From Odontocerum albicorne (lineage: Eukaryota; Arthropoda; Insecta; Trichoptera; Odontoceridae), in contig OX463839.1 in assembly GCA_949825065.1 (NCBI GenBank), positions 25,368,212 to 25,432,211 of the forward strand: a stretch of DNA of 64,000 bases. Reading direction: 5' to 3'. The notes beneath the pieces are model-generated. The model saw nothing but the letters and a program-made list of their open reading frames with translations. It had not been told where the DNA came from and did no database searches. The stretch's first letter is position 1; the number at the start of each line of letters is the position of its first letter. This document shows positions 54,801 through 63,352 of the stretch, piece by piece. A program made the position numbers and the translations under genes.

Positions 54801-57800
54801 GCGATGGTTTTTTGAGCTGTGTGAGCAGGTGCATTGTCTTGATGAAAAATGATTTTTTTCTTCTGCAAACCGGGTCTTTTTTCACAAATGTTTTCATCCA
54901 ACTGGTCCAAAAGGTCACAATAATAATCAGAGTTGATTGTCTTACCAGTTTGGAGATAATCTATCAATAAAATTCCTTTTGCATCCCAAAAAACTGACGC
55001 TAACACCTTCTTGGCCGATATCTGGACATGAACTCGCTTCGGAGCCAAAGTGCCTGGTTCACACCACTCTTTAGCCTCTTGTTTTGATTCAGGATCATGG
55101 TGGTAGACCCAAGTCTCATCCATAGTGATGAATCGACGCAGAAAATCCTTTTTATCCTTTCGAAATTGCTCCAAATGTTGCTCAGAAAGTCGCATTCGAA
55201 CGTGTTTTTGTTGCATTGTTAGCAATTCCGGCACCCATTGTGCACACAGTTTTTTGAAACCCAAAACTTCAGCCAAAATATGCCATGTTGTTCCATGTGA
55301 GATGCCTATGGTGTCAGCTATCACATCCACAGTCGATCGATGATCTTCCAAAACCATATCCTGTATTTTCGCTATGATTTCTGGTGTTGATGCACTTTTT
55401 GGACGTCCTGAGCGTGGATCGTCTTCAACGCTTGTACGGCCACGCTTAAACTCCAAAACCCATCGGTGAACGGTTGGAAATGAAGGAGAAGACTCCTTTA
55501 ATACTTTCACCATCTTTGCATGGATCTCAGTAGCCGATAAACCTTCCAAAACAAAGAATTTAATCACTGCACGATATTCGGTTTTTTCCATTGTTAAAAA
55601 ATACACTGATACGTCAACTTCAAATGGCTTGTAAACCAAGAATGAATTGACAGATCGAAATGAAATTTTGAGTACTTTCTTATAAAAGATGAAATATTAA
55701 AATGGCGTAGAAATGTTGGTTTTTCTACTGCTCCATAGATGTCGCTTTCAAAACTTTTTGACTAACCTATTATATAGTCAGTCACCACATATTGTCCTCA
55801 CATTACTCAATATATAAACTTAATTTTTGTCTTTTTCTTCCTTACATTCTTCTCTCTAAGGAATGTCATCGTATTTCACTGATACTATACTTGTCTCTCC
55901 AGGATCAGACCCTTAAATAATTATTAACTGCTTTTTATGGTTTTATGAAGGTGTTTTTTTTTTGTTTTTAGAAAAGATAAAAGAGAATATCTTTATACAA
56001 CAGAGCAATTGCGAGATGCCCTCACTCATGATGATTTATGGAATTCTGCGCAGTTACAACTTGTTAAAGAAGGAAAAATGCATGGATTCATGAGGATGTA
56101 TTGGGCCAAGAAAATATTAGAGTGGACGCCAACTCCTGAAAAGGCCCTTCAAGATGCAATTTACTTGAATGATCGATACAGTTTAGATGGACGAGATCCA
56201 AATGGTTATGTTGGTTAGTTAGAATTTTTTATTTCTTCATCTTTGATTTGGCGGGTTGTTTTAGAAATTCTTGTGTTGTACATATTTACAAGACTTGAAC
56301 TTCGTTCTTAACTGGTATTTCACAATTTTTTTCAAAAAATCTTCTTCATCTTATTTTGGTCCTGCATCATTGTTTGCCTCTTGTGACGTCGACTGCCAGC
56401 TGTCCATCTTTTGGGAGGTCGTCCTGGAGGTCTGCTTGCTTGGGGGATACTGTCCCAGGCCATTCTTACGGCTCTTGGTTCCGCCATTCTGGATACATGT
56501 TCATTCCAGAACCTTCTTCTCTGTCGTCCCCATCTGACAATATCTTCAACTTCGCAGGTCCTTCGGATTTCTGTGTTTCATACTCTATCACGAAGGATTT
56601 TACTCAGGAGTATCACTGGCATTTCGCTGGTTCGAAAAAATCTAATCTATCTTAATATCATATAGTGAGTGTTTTTTTTATTTAGGCTGACCATCCTAAA
56701 GAGAGCATGTTTTTGAGTTTGTATAAGATTATACTGACTGGAGCATTTCTATCAAGTGGAAGATCAGACCTGTGAAAAAAGCTTTGCTCTGTGATTTAAT
56801 AGGGAGGGAGTACAAGAGTGGTCAGACCAAAATGAAAACATGCATTGATGGTGTGGAGATGGACTGTGTGAGTAACCTGGGAGCAATGAGCTGGAGAAGA
56901 GATGCTGTAGACAGACAGAAATGGCAATACGAGTATATCCTAAAGGCTGCTGAGCACATCCACCATTGTATGATTGATTGATGATTATAATAAAAAAAGT
57001 CGGTTTTTTTAAAGTTTTGGTAAATTTTCAATTGAGTTTTTTCATTTGGATTTTTCTATTTGTCAATGTTAGTAAACGTTTTCTTTACTTTACTGGAATT
57101 AAATGGATTACTTTCAGTAGAAAGTTTTATGTTAATTTATCTATTAGATTATTATTAAATCAATTTTAATGGAGATTGCAGTTAAAATTAATACATTCTG
57201 TGTTAAAAAACGTCTATAGGCATTTTTATAAATTTTTTCTAGGCACTCATTGTTGCCGTTTTAACGGTACTTTCACGGTTTAGAAATTTGTCTTGAGACC
57301 TTTTTTGTCATTGCTTTAAAAGTAGATGCTTTCTACCTGATTTGGCCAGTTTTGTTTCAACTTCGGCCGTGTAATAACTCCCCAAAAAACTTGCACATGG
57401 CCGAGAAAAAAAATTCACTTGCGATATTGTGTGTTGTATGAATTAAAAAAAGAAAACAATGCAACTGTTGCGACTAATAATATTTGTTCAGTGTATGGTG
57501 AATGTGTCGTGAAAACTCGAACGTGTCGCATGTGGTTTAACAAGTTCTGTTCTGGGAATTTATTTCTTGAAGATGGACCCCGCCCCGGCCCAATGAAATC
57601 GAATACGAACAACTCCGGGCCATGGTAGATGCAGACCCTTGACTGACCTCACGAGAACTTGCAGAGAGATTGAATATTGACAAATCAAACACTTGAAGGC
57701 ATCTCCATAAGCTGGGAATGGTGTCAAAGCTCTCTGTTTGGATGCCACATAATTTGTCACAGAAAAACTTGTCAGATAGGCTGACTATCTGCGGATCTTT

Positions 57801-59202
57801 GCTTGCCAGAGAAAAAAGGAACCATTCTTGGATCGGATTGTAACGGGTGACGAAAAGTGGGTTGTATACAACAATGTTACAAGAAAACGACACTGGTCAA
57901 CCCCTGGACAAGCACCCCTTTCTGCCGCCAAAGGAGAATTGCACCAGATAAAGTTCATGTTATGTGTATAGTGGGATATTAAGGGTATAGTGTATTACGA
58001 ACTTTTAAAATCAAATGAAACAATAAACGCCAATAAGTACTGTGAACAATTGAATAAATTTAACCGGAAATAAATTAAAAAACTATCTCATTTGGTGAAT
58101 AATAAGGGCATTGTTTTTCATCACGATAACGCCAGACCATGTGTGGCATTCGTCATACATTTTTTTTTTACTTAAAATGGGAAGTTTTGCAACATCCGAC
58201 TTACTTCCCTGACTTTTAAATAAAAATAAATTTAAATATTAGGTTTATTGACAGCAACATAATATGTACAAGATCACACCTGAATAACACTTCTAAAAAC
58301 ACATAAGTTGTAGACAATACATCAAACACAGAAGCTGTCAAAAGGTCTGGGCGCATCTAATAGCATCCCCTCGGCCAAAATACACCCCACAAATATAGGG
58401 CGAACCCAGCCACGGGGACACCAGATGTTTTTCAGCCCACACCCTTAAACACGTAGAAACAGGAATATATACAAAACAATAAACACAGACAATAAATATA
58501 GTATATGACAAAAAAGAAAACAATACATTCAAGAGAGAACACACCAAAAGGTCCGGGCTCATCCCACAAACATTCCCACGGCCGAGATACACCCCACCAA
58601 TGTAGGGCGAGCCCGACCGCAAGGGCATCAGGGGGCTTCCATCCCACACCCTCGCATATCTAGATTAAAGAATAAATATAATAAAAAAGAAAAAAAAAAA
58701 ACAAAAACGTATGGCAGAAAACAAAATAAAACAACCACTTTAGCACCTAGCGATTATTTAACCTTTTCCGATCCTTGCAAAATTTTCTCAATGGAAAAAA
58801 AATTTATTCCCTGGAAGAAGTGAAAACATCCCTTGATAAACTTTTTGGCCTAAAACCAGAAGATTTTTATAGGGATGTGATAAATAAGTTAGTCAATAGG
58901 TGAGAAACGGTTATAACTAATAATGGAAATGATGTTAAAGACTGAATAAACATTGTTTCTTATAAAATATTGAAGTCTTTTATTTGCAAAAAAATGGCAA
59001 TGACACCAACCTAATATATATATTTTTTGTTTTAGGTTGTATGTGGTCTATATGTGGAATTCATGATCAAGGTTGGGCCGAAAGAGCTGTATTTGGAAAA
59101 ATAAGGTTTATGAATTATGCTGGGTGTAAAAGGAAATTTGATATTAATGGATACATTGCTAGATTTGGAGGAAAATGTCACAAGTACACAAAAAATAAAT
59201 AA
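42842..59202 (+). CDS. phr: Class II CPD photolyase
   Basis: A flavoprotein that repairs UV-induced cyclobutane pyrimidine dimers with blue light. Exons 42842-43202, 45255-45616, 50146-50344, 53886-54078, 55972-56213 and 59036-59202 have GT-AG junctions and agreeing phases: 507 residues, normal for class II. N-terminal antenna-domain fold: [20 protein letters not shown] and [23 protein letters not shown] and substrate region: [80 protein letters not shown]. Class II C-terminus: [20 protein letters not shown]. An in-frame upstream ATG at 42791 would add MQILLKVFQTNLRIAKK, a basic stretch that could target mitochondria; the second ATG (AAAATGG) has the better context. Introns 2-5 hold mariner elements and introns 1, 3 and 5 LINE pieces, but every exon is open. 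Poly(A) signals lie at 59329-59334 and near 59562. Confidence 0.95.
43215..44330 (+). pseudogene. LINE fragment in photolyase intron 1
   Basis: [11 protein letters not shown] (43650-43680) resembles the W-N-RTL start of an endonuclease. [20 protein letters not shown] (about 43855-43914) is reverse-transcriptase block A with a catalytic Asp. [13 protein letters not shown], after a frameshift near 44030, and YADD at about 44209-44220 are later blocks. Most of the endonuclease is deleted. The GC-richer leader at 43215-43600 looks like LINE 5' sequence. Frames are broken throughout. Confidence 0.6.
44331..45254. other. Photolyase intron 1, right part, no gene seen
   Basis: AT-rich sequence without protein motifs or convincing repeats on either strand. 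Confidence 0.4.
45698..46989 (+). mobile_element. Intact mariner element in photolyase intron 2
   Basis: 1292 bp flanked by TA (45696-45697 and 46990-46991). Terminal inverted repeats of about 27 bp start CGAGGGCGGTCCGATAAGTA; the right end is its near complement ending TCGGACCACCCTCG. The region is clearly more GC-rich than its AT-rich surroundings. Sharp ends plus an open transposase point to recent arrival. Confidence 0.96.
45876..46925 (+). CDS. Mariner transposase, intact (D,D34D)
   Basis: 349 residues from the ATG at 45876 ([20 protein letters not shown]). N-terminal paired helix-turn-helix motifs bind the inverted repeats ([40 protein letters not shown]), separated by the [17 protein letters not shown] linker. 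Catalytic residues: Asp in [20 protein letters not shown], Asp in [18 protein letters not shown] and Asp in [19 protein letters not shown], with 34 residues between the last two. C-terminus [14 protein letters not shown]. Length, motifs and frame are complete. In-frame codons precede the ATG, but no better start exists. Confidence 0.96.
   Translation: MEKEQYRSVIRFLFLKGKSRSEIKERLDAVYGDSSPSMATVKNWFNEFQCGRTSVFDEPRPGAPKTATTEDNVTKIHDLVLADRRLKVREIAETVGISKDRVGHILHEVLGMRKVSARWVPRLLTPDNKRNRETTSEQCLTMFKRNPKEFLRRFVTVDETWIHCYTPETKEQSKQWTSPGERAPKKAKTVLSAGKVMATVFWDSKGVIYIDFLEKGKTVTGLYYAELLGRFDAELQKKRPHLAKKKVLFHHDNAPAHTSAVATAKLVELGYELLRHPRYSPDLAPCDFFLFPNLKKSLAGQKFESNEEVIAATEAYFADLQKTYFSDGLKKLEHRWVKCIELKGDYVEK
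46990..47759. other. Photolyase intron 2, middle part, no gene seen
   Basis: AT-rich. A short direct duplication of AATATATATAGAACAAAAT lies at about 47096-47140. No coding motif. Confidence 0.4.
47760..49041 (+). mobile_element. Mariner element, decayed copy 1 of a two-copy family
   Basis: 1282 bp with TA at 47758-47759 and 49042-49043. The ends resemble those of 59965-61232 (core AATCAACAATTCCCGGGACT on the left; complement-like AATCCAGGAAATTATTGATC on the right) but have diverged. It lies in photolyase intron 2. Confidence 0.88.
47931..49016 (+). pseudogene. Mariner transposase pseudogene
   Basis: The ATG at 47931 begins [24 protein letters not shown] at 48001 follows at once (QT-stop-RWLEK). 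A frameshift near 48155, another near 48290 and a stop near 48499 follow. The catalytic region is open from 48609 to 49016: [20 protein letters not shown] and [18 protein letters not shown] (34 residues between Asp residues), ending [15 protein letters not shown]. The first Asp is in [13 protein letters not shown]. Not functional. Confidence 0.9.
49042..50145. other. Photolyase intron 2, right part, no gene seen
   Basis: AT-rich. GGTTGCC / GGTAACC-type sequences near 49250 and 50015, each close to an AAAATGACGT stretch, are partly inverted relative to each other and might mark an old MITE. No coding motif. Confidence 0.3.
50410..50690 (+). pseudogene. LINE C-terminal fragment in photolyase intron 3
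   Basis: The frame at 50420-50608 reads [20 protein letters not shown] and [17 protein letters not shown]. This matches the post-polymerase pattern with W-S--S-KTK---F-----VL-Y--E-W--T in many LINEs. Nothing upstream of that module is present. Confidence 0.6.
50700..51793. other. Photolyase intron 3, no gene seen
   Basis: AT-rich, with A-rich tracts at 50850-51060. A moderately GC-richer patch at 51400-51600 has open frames on both strands but no motif I recognise. Confidence 0.35.
51794..53123 (+). mobile_element. Full-length mariner element (same family as 8996-9918)
   Basis: 1330 bp, TA at 51792-51793 and 53124-53125. Inverted ends CGAGGCGTATCCAGAAAGTA and its near complement ending TTTCTGGATATGCCTCG. 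It lies in photolyase intron 3. Confidence 0.95.
51962..53023 (+). pseudogene. Mariner transposase, open frame but start codon lost
   Basis: The frame is open from 51959 to 53023, but the codon aligned with the ATG of the 8996 copy is ATC here (51962-51964), and no ATG in this frame precedes the DNA-binding domain. The coded protein has helix-turn-helix regions ([40 protein letters not shown]), Asp in [20 protein letters not shown], Asp in [20 protein letters not shown] and Asp in [20 protein letters not shown] (34 between), and ends ERNGDYVEK. Apart from the start codon it is complete, so inactivation may be recent; a GTG at 52055 is an unlikely eukaryotic start. Confidence 0.88.
53168..53841 (+). 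mobile_element. Internally deleted mariner, nonautonomous
   Basis: Flanked by TA (53166-53167 and 53842-53843). Inverted ends TTGGGTTGTCCAGAAAGTAG and (complement) CAGGTTGTCAGGAAAGCAAT. Inside are decayed mariner words: CAGTGTATGGCGACGATGCA (VYGDDA), TTTGGAAAGCCG, then [11 protein letters not shown] near 53690-53720. The catalytic half is missing. Related copies lie at 530-1045 and 20862-21295. It ends 44 bp before photolyase exon 4. Confidence 0.85.
53452..53509. repeat. Hairpin inside the mariner remnant
   Basis: AAAAAAGCATCAAG and CTTGATGCTTTTTT, with partly paired CCTTATA / TATAAGG inside, form a stem-loop of about 55 bp. The shared sequence ACTTGATGCTTTTT is close to the TGCTTGATGTTTTT of the 530-1045 copy. 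Confidence 0.8.
54480..55767 (-). mobile_element. Intact mariner element in photolyase intron 4
   Basis: 1288 bp, TA at 54478-54479 and 55768-55769. Inverted ends GGTTAGTCAAAAAGTTTTGA and its complement at the right end (perfect over about 25 bp). Opposite in orientation to the host gene. Confidence 0.97.
54542..55591 (-). CDS. Mariner transposase, intact (D,D34D)
   Basis: 349 residues from the ATG at 55589-55591 ([20 protein letters not shown]). DNA-binding helices [20 protein letters not shown] and [20 protein letters not shown] flank the [19 protein letters not shown] linker. Catalytic Asp residues lie in [40 protein letters not shown] and [20 protein letters not shown], with 34 residues between the last two. 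C-terminus [16 protein letters not shown]. No defect is seen. Its family differs from the 45698 element in both ends and protein. Confidence 0.97.
   Translation of the reverse strand: MEKTEYRAVIKFFVLEGLSATEIHAKMVKVLKESSPSFPTVHRWVLEFKRGRTSVEDDPRSGRPKSASTPEIIAKIQDMVLEDHRSTVDVIADTIGISHGTTWHILAEVLGFKKLCAQWVPELLTMQQKHVRMRLSEQHLEQFRKDKKDFLRRFITMDETWVYHHDPESKQEAKEWCEPGTLAPKRVHVQISAKKVLASVFWDAKGILLIDYLQTGKTINSDYYCDLLDQLDENICEKRPGLQKKKIIFHQDNAPAHTAQKTIAKISELGYELLQHPPYSPDLAPSDFWLFSHLKKFLRGKHFSSNEEVIAVVEEYFAGLPESHFRDETTKLEDRWTKSIDLMGDYTDK
56271..56680 (-). pseudogene. Possible LINE C-terminal fragment, minus
   Basis: The minus strand contains [20 protein letters not shown] near 56430-56370, resembling the GRP-KRW module near the end of many LINE ORF2 proteins. 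Neighbouring frames are broken. The call is tentative. Confidence 0.35.
56740..56985 (+). pseudogene. LINE C-terminal fragment, plus
   Basis: The frame reads [20 protein letters not shown] then [20 protein letters not shown], matching the W-DGVE-D---LG--NWRR-A-DR-KW C-terminal pattern of LINE ORF2. The upstream half is missing. In photolyase intron 5. Confidence 0.5.
57365..58950 (+). pseudogene. Decayed mariner, split by a retroposon
   Basis: The 5' part (57400-57620) reads [37 protein letters not shown] and LEDGPRPGP, a mariner N-terminus of the type starting with a FRH-LLYYF-KGK motif. Later pieces include [13 protein letters not shown] (about 57845-57885), a VHVMCIVGY stretch, [11 protein letters not shown] (58110-58138) and the HPTYFPD stretch before 58210. 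The frame then breaks and resumes at about 58741 with [11 protein letters not shown] and a C-terminal [13 protein letters not shown]. The gap is the insertion at 58213-58738. Dead; in photolyase intron 5. Confidence 0.7.
58213..58738 (-). mobile_element. Retroposon nested in the mariner, with two 206-bp internal repeats
   Basis: It interrupts the conserved PDLAPSD segment of the host mariner, with ACTT(T) on both sides as a short target duplication. On the minus strand the body ends with AATAAA and a (TTTA)n-like tail (plus-strand TAAATAAAAATAAATTTAAA), so it is a minus-orientation retrotransposed sequence. Two diverged units start GGTCTGGGCGCATC (58344) and GGTCCGGGCTCATC (58550), 206 bp apart, each with a conserved TACACCCCAC...TAGGGCGA core. 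The source gene or element is not recognised. Confidence 0.6.
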
Positions 59203-59964
59203 GCCATTATTATAATACCATATGCGAGACTGATAGTACAAATAATATGTGCGGGTAAATTGATTTTAAGATTTTCATTTGTGAATCTTATTTCTTAATT
59301 ATTTATTGTTTTGTTTTGTACTGTGTTTAATAAAAAAAGTATTTGTGTATTGTGATTATTTTTCAAGTAGTGATTTGCAAAAATTGTATTTTAGTCTAAT
59401 TTTTGTCAAAATAGTATACTTCATTTTTACAATACTTTTCGCAAGTTTTGAATATATTTTGCACAGTGGAATTTTGATTTCTATAAACTAGTATACATAA
59501 ATTCTACTATTATTTCTCAATTTATTATGTGAATCTTGTTTTTATGGATCTTTTGTTAGAAATAAAATAAATGTTCTGATGTTTATCTTTATTTTAAATC
59601 CATTTTCACAAAAAAAATTATCAATGAAATAGGAAAAGTAATATTATGAAATCACTTAGTGTTAGTTTACGCAGTATATGTATTTTCTATAATCTCAATA
59701 AATTATTTAATTATCCAAAGAGCTCATGGTCATAAAATTTTATGAGAAGAAAGTTTATAATCTATTTATGGTTGCAATAGGTACTATACAAATAATGTAG
59801 TCAATTCAATCACAAAAAAAATCACATTTAAAAAAAAATGTCATCTGAATAAATGAAAATAAAAAATACCACTTTGGGGACTTGAAGAGCTATATTTTGA
59901 TTTTTTTAATTAAACTACTACTCAATAGTAACGTTTCTTAAAATAATTGGAAACTGATAATGTA
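59203..59964. other. Photolyase 3' flank, no gene seen
   Basis: AT-rich. AATAAA at 59329-59334 and near 59562-59571 are plausible photolyase poly(A) signals. No coding motif. Confidence 0.5.
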
Positions 59965-61232
59965 TCACATCGATCAATAAGTCCCGGAATTAACCAACAG
60001 ATGGCGCCTCTAATAACAAATCCATACCATTCTCAGTTAGTACCAGCCTTTAGAAGTTACGTGTCAAACTTTCATGACATTCCGACATTGTGTCATTGAG
60101 TTACAGTGGTTTTAGTGACGCTACTTTTGCTATTTTCAAAACAATGGAAAAAACTGAATTTCGTGTGTTGATAAAACATTGCTTTTTAATGGGAAAAAAT
60201 ACCGTTCAAGCTCAGCGATGGCTTGAAAAGTGTTATCCGGGCTCTGCTCCGTCGAAAACAACCATTTGTCGGTGGTATGCTGATTTCAAACACGGTCGTA
60301 CAGACACAAATGGTTCTGAACGCTCTGGTCGTCCAAATGAGGCTGTTACACTAGAAAACATTAAAAAAAAACCTCAAAATCGTTATTGAAAATCGCAAAA
60401 TAAAGTTGTGTGAGATAGCTGACATCCTGAAGATATCATTTGATAGTGTTTACACTATTTTGCATTAACATTTGGTCATGAAAAAGCTTTTTTCGAAATG
60501 GGTGCCGTGTTTGCTCACAATGGAACAGAAACAACAACGCATCGATGATTCAAAGGGCTATTTGGCACTGTTTACGCGAATTAAACATGAGTTTTTGCGT
60601 CAGTATGTGACAATGGATGAAATGGATCTACCACTATACTCCAGAATCAAATAGGCAGTCAGCTGAGTGGAGAGCAGCCGGTGAAAGTCGTCCGAAGCGA
60701 CCAAAAACTCAACAGTCGGCCGGGAAGGTTATGGCCTCCGTATTTTGAGATGCGCATGGTATAATATTAATCGATCATCTTGAAAAGGGAAAAACCATCA
60801 ATAGCGAATATTACATAGCGTTATTGGAGCGTTTGAAGGCAGAAATTGCAAAAAACGGCCCCATATGAAGAAGAAAAAAGTTCTCTTTCATCAGGATAAT
60901 GTACCGTGTCACAAGTCGATGGTAACGATTCGAATTGCTTCCGCACCCACCGTATTCTCCAGATTTGGCCCTCAGCGACTATTGGCTGTTCGCAGATCTT
61001 AAAAAGATGCTCCAGGGAAAGAGATTTGGCTCCAATGAAGAAGTGATTGCCGAAACTAACGCCTATTTTGAAACCAAAGATAAATCGTTCTACACGGCTG
61101 GCATAGAAAAGTTAGGAAAGCGTTGGAATGAATGTATCGCTCTTGAAGGATACTATGTTGATGAATTAAGAAGAATTTTGGCAAACAAATGTTGTTTTAC
61201 TAGTTAGTCCCGGGACTTATTGATCGATGTGT
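59965..61232 (+). mobile_element. Mariner element, decayed copy 2 of the two-copy family
   Basis: 1268 bp, TA at 59963-59964 and 61233-61234. Inverted ends TCACATCGATCAATAAGTCC and the complement-type right end GTCCCGGGACTTATTGATCG then ATGTGT. It shares the leader CAACAGATGGCGCCTCTAAT with 47760-49041. A SINE follows immediately on its right. Confidence 0.93.
60144..61207 (+). pseudogene. Mariner transposase pseudogene
   Basis: The ATG at 60144 starts [20 protein letters not shown] and stays open through the HTH and WYADFKHGRTDTNGSERSGR to about 60360, where an A-run frameshift occurs. TAA replaces a residue in TILH-stop-HLVM (about 60466), a base is lost in the first catalytic block (MDEMDLPLYS for MDETW-YHYTPES), and a small deletion sits before [20 protein letters not shown]. 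The second Asp survives in FHQDNVPCHKSM. It ends ECIALEGYYVDELRR near 61195. Confidence 0.9.
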
Positions 61233-61240
61233 TACTTAGG

Positions 61241-61428
61241 CAACCATCATGGCCTGGTTGGTAAGACATCTGTCTTCCAATGTGAGGTTGCGGGTTTGAA
61301 TCTTGTTGGTTTCTAAATTTTTGAAAAAGGGTTCCAGTCTTGTGTTCACTTAATCTTTCTGGTTGGTTAGAAGAAATTGCTACATGGCAAAACTCTACTT
61401 TTACTGTATACAACAAAAGTGTAATAGT
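61241..61428 (+). mobile_element. tRNA-derived SINE, copy 1
   Basis: The head has a polymerase III A-box-like GGCCTGGTTGGTAAGACATC and a B-box-like GCGGGTTTGAATCTTG. The body contains TTTCTGGTTGGTTAGAAGAA and the end carries AAAAGTGTAATAGTA. It is too degenerate at the acceptor and D stems to be a working tRNA. Confidence 0.65.
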
Positions 61429-61615
61429 ATACACTTCACCTCCGTAGCCTAGTTGACGCCTATCTTCCAAATTGAAAGTTACGGGTTCAATTCTTGATCG
61501 GCATCTAAGTTATTTTAAAAAGATTCCAGTCTGGTTTTGACTTAAGGCCTCTACTATATCTGGTTGATATACCAACCCACTAGCTTGTACACTATACAAG
61601 AAAAGTGTATTATAT
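61429..61615 (+). mobile_element. tRNA-derived SINE, copy 2, head to tail with copy 1
   Basis: The head has GTAGCCTAGTTGACGCCTAT (A box region) and TACGGGTTCAATTCTTGATC (B box). The body repeats TTCCAGTCTGGTTTTGACTT and ends AAAAGTGTATTATATT, like copy 1. It abuts copy 1 with no spacer. Confidence 0.6.
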
Positions 61616-62150
61616 TGCAACTCAGTATTATTATGCTACATATATGAAATACAATCCTATTGATCATATTGTAATTAAGGTTCCTCATATCTGAGAGATA
61701 AACTTATTTGTTTAATTGTTTTTACATATTGTTTATCTAAATGAGACACTCAAAAAATATATAGATACAAGATAAACTATATTCTTATCTTAATAAAACA
61801 TTAATCATAAATAAATATAAAATGACTTGTACATGTACATGTAAGAATGCCCACAGTAAAATAAATGATAATGGAAGAGACTGAAAGAAAATGGTGTTTA
61901 AAATCCTAGCTCATGTATATCTTAATTGCTTGCTGAACATAAATAGTTTTGTATAGTAATTCATATTTCTACAGATATAAGATTTCTTAAATTTATTTGC
62001 TTCTAATTTTATTTATTTAGTGACAAAATAAATGACACGTAAAAGTTTAGTTTTTTAATTTGTTCCAAATAATAGTAGTTTAATGTGAGCCGCTTTCTTT
62101 TACAGATGCACATCTTTTTTTTAGTTGTGATTTCATTTAATTGTTTGTCG
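61616..62150. other. AT-rich spacer, no gene seen
   Basis: Low-complexity sequence, including an ACATGTACATGTA run near 61830-61845. No coding or repeat signature beyond that. Confidence 0.4.
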
Positions 62151-62199
62151 TATTTAATATTAAGAACGATAGTTTTTATATGAATAATCTCTTTTCAGA

Positions 62200-63281
62200 G
62201 CTAGTGTGTTAAAAGTATAAACATATAATTAACACTGTTGATGTTGCCTTCAGCAAGCATTTCTGTATTGGATTTATCAACACAAATAACTTGAGCATTT
62301 TGTGGATTTTCCTCTTGCAAAATAAGTATATTCCTGAAAAAGAAAATATTTTATGTAATTTTTAGACTTCACATTTTTTACATTTATTTTTGAAAAGTAA
62401 AAATAATGATAAATGCTTTCATATCCAAATTGGTGATTCAGATATATTGAAGAACACGGCTGAGAGACATTGTCTTTGGCAACACATGAAGACCCAACTA
62501 CACTAACATCTATGAATATTGTTACTAGCTTAGTACTCTTTTTTTTTATTTTCTTAGTACCGTTTAGAATTGAGCTTAAAACCCCCGGGTGGAAGGCAAG
62601 CGTCTTTCCAACAAGGTCATTGAACTCATTAATGATAAATAAAAACAAAAGTCTTAAAAATAGAAAGGTGTGCATGACAAGTTATATGGATTTTGTTGAA
62701 GGGAAAGACATAGTCTCAGATAAATTGAAGTGGAGATCTGTATACTCTGCCTACCACACTAGAGACGTGGTGTGACAGGGTTGATGCGGATGACTATTTT
62801 TCCTTGTAATAAAATAAAATATTTGAAGTGTACTTAAACATGTTTCCATTATATTTTTGACTCATCTTGAAATTATGAGATTTTTTATGAAATTCTATTC
62901 AAAGACAATCTCCAAGGCTTAGTTGGTAAGGCATCTGTTTTCTATTGGGGGTTGTGGGTTCGATTTTCATTAGTACTTAGATTTTTTTAAAGGTCTTTTC
63001 ACTTCAGGCTTATTTAAAATCTTTCTGGTTGGTTGGAAGAGATTGCCAGATGACAAAACCCTTGATTGTGCTGTAAATAAGGAAGATGTAATATAATACT
63101 ATAATTAATTTCAACAAAGTAGAATACTTGCCAGCAGAAACGCAGCTCCAATTATTAAAGCTTTGATTTTTGGTTCGGCCGCCATCGAAGGGAAATTAAC
63201 AGTCATAGCATAATTGGAAAGCTGGGGTTCCCACCTGTGTAGGATAGAGCCTTGTTCTATTAAGGAGTCCCCGCTGATTAT
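62200..63281 (-). CDS. Unidentified candidate gene, two possible exons (tentative)
   Basis: On the minus strand an open block at 63128-63281 sits between an acceptor (TTGCAG) and a donor (GTATTC). It reads SLIEQGSILHRWEPQLSNYA, then MTVNFPSMAAEPKIKALIIG and AAFLLA, ending in a hydrophobic run that could be a signal anchor. A second block from 62336 down, after TTTTCAG, reads NILILQEENPQNAQVICVDK and SNTEMLAEGNINSVNY in one frame. The two do not join in phase directly, so an exon may be missing, or one block is chance. I do not recognise the family. The intron contains SINEs. Confidence 0.3.
62480..62650 (-). mobile_element. tRNA-derived SINE of a different subfamily (minus)
   Basis: The minus strand reads CTTGTTGGAAAGACGCTTGC then CTTCCACCCGGGGGTTTTAA, a tRNA(Gly)-like head with A-box-like and degenerate B-box regions, followed by an A-rich stretch. 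Boundaries are approximate. Confidence 0.4.
62895..63080 (+). mobile_element. tRNA-derived SINE, copy 3
   Basis: Head CCAAGGCTTAGTTGGTAAGG (A box) and GTTGTGGGTTCGATTTTCAT (B box); body TTTCTGGTTGGTTGGAAGAG, shared with copy 1. The best preserved B box of the three. Confidence 0.65.
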
Positions 63282-63352
63282 CTGCAATTGAAATCATTGA
63301 AAATATTTCTGATAACAAAAGATGAAGTAATTTTAACAACATACAATATAAC

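Noticed and set aside
61241..61310. Functional tRNA gene
   Set aside because: A and B boxes are present, but acceptor and D stems do not pair and the sequence continues into a SINE body repeated elsewhere.
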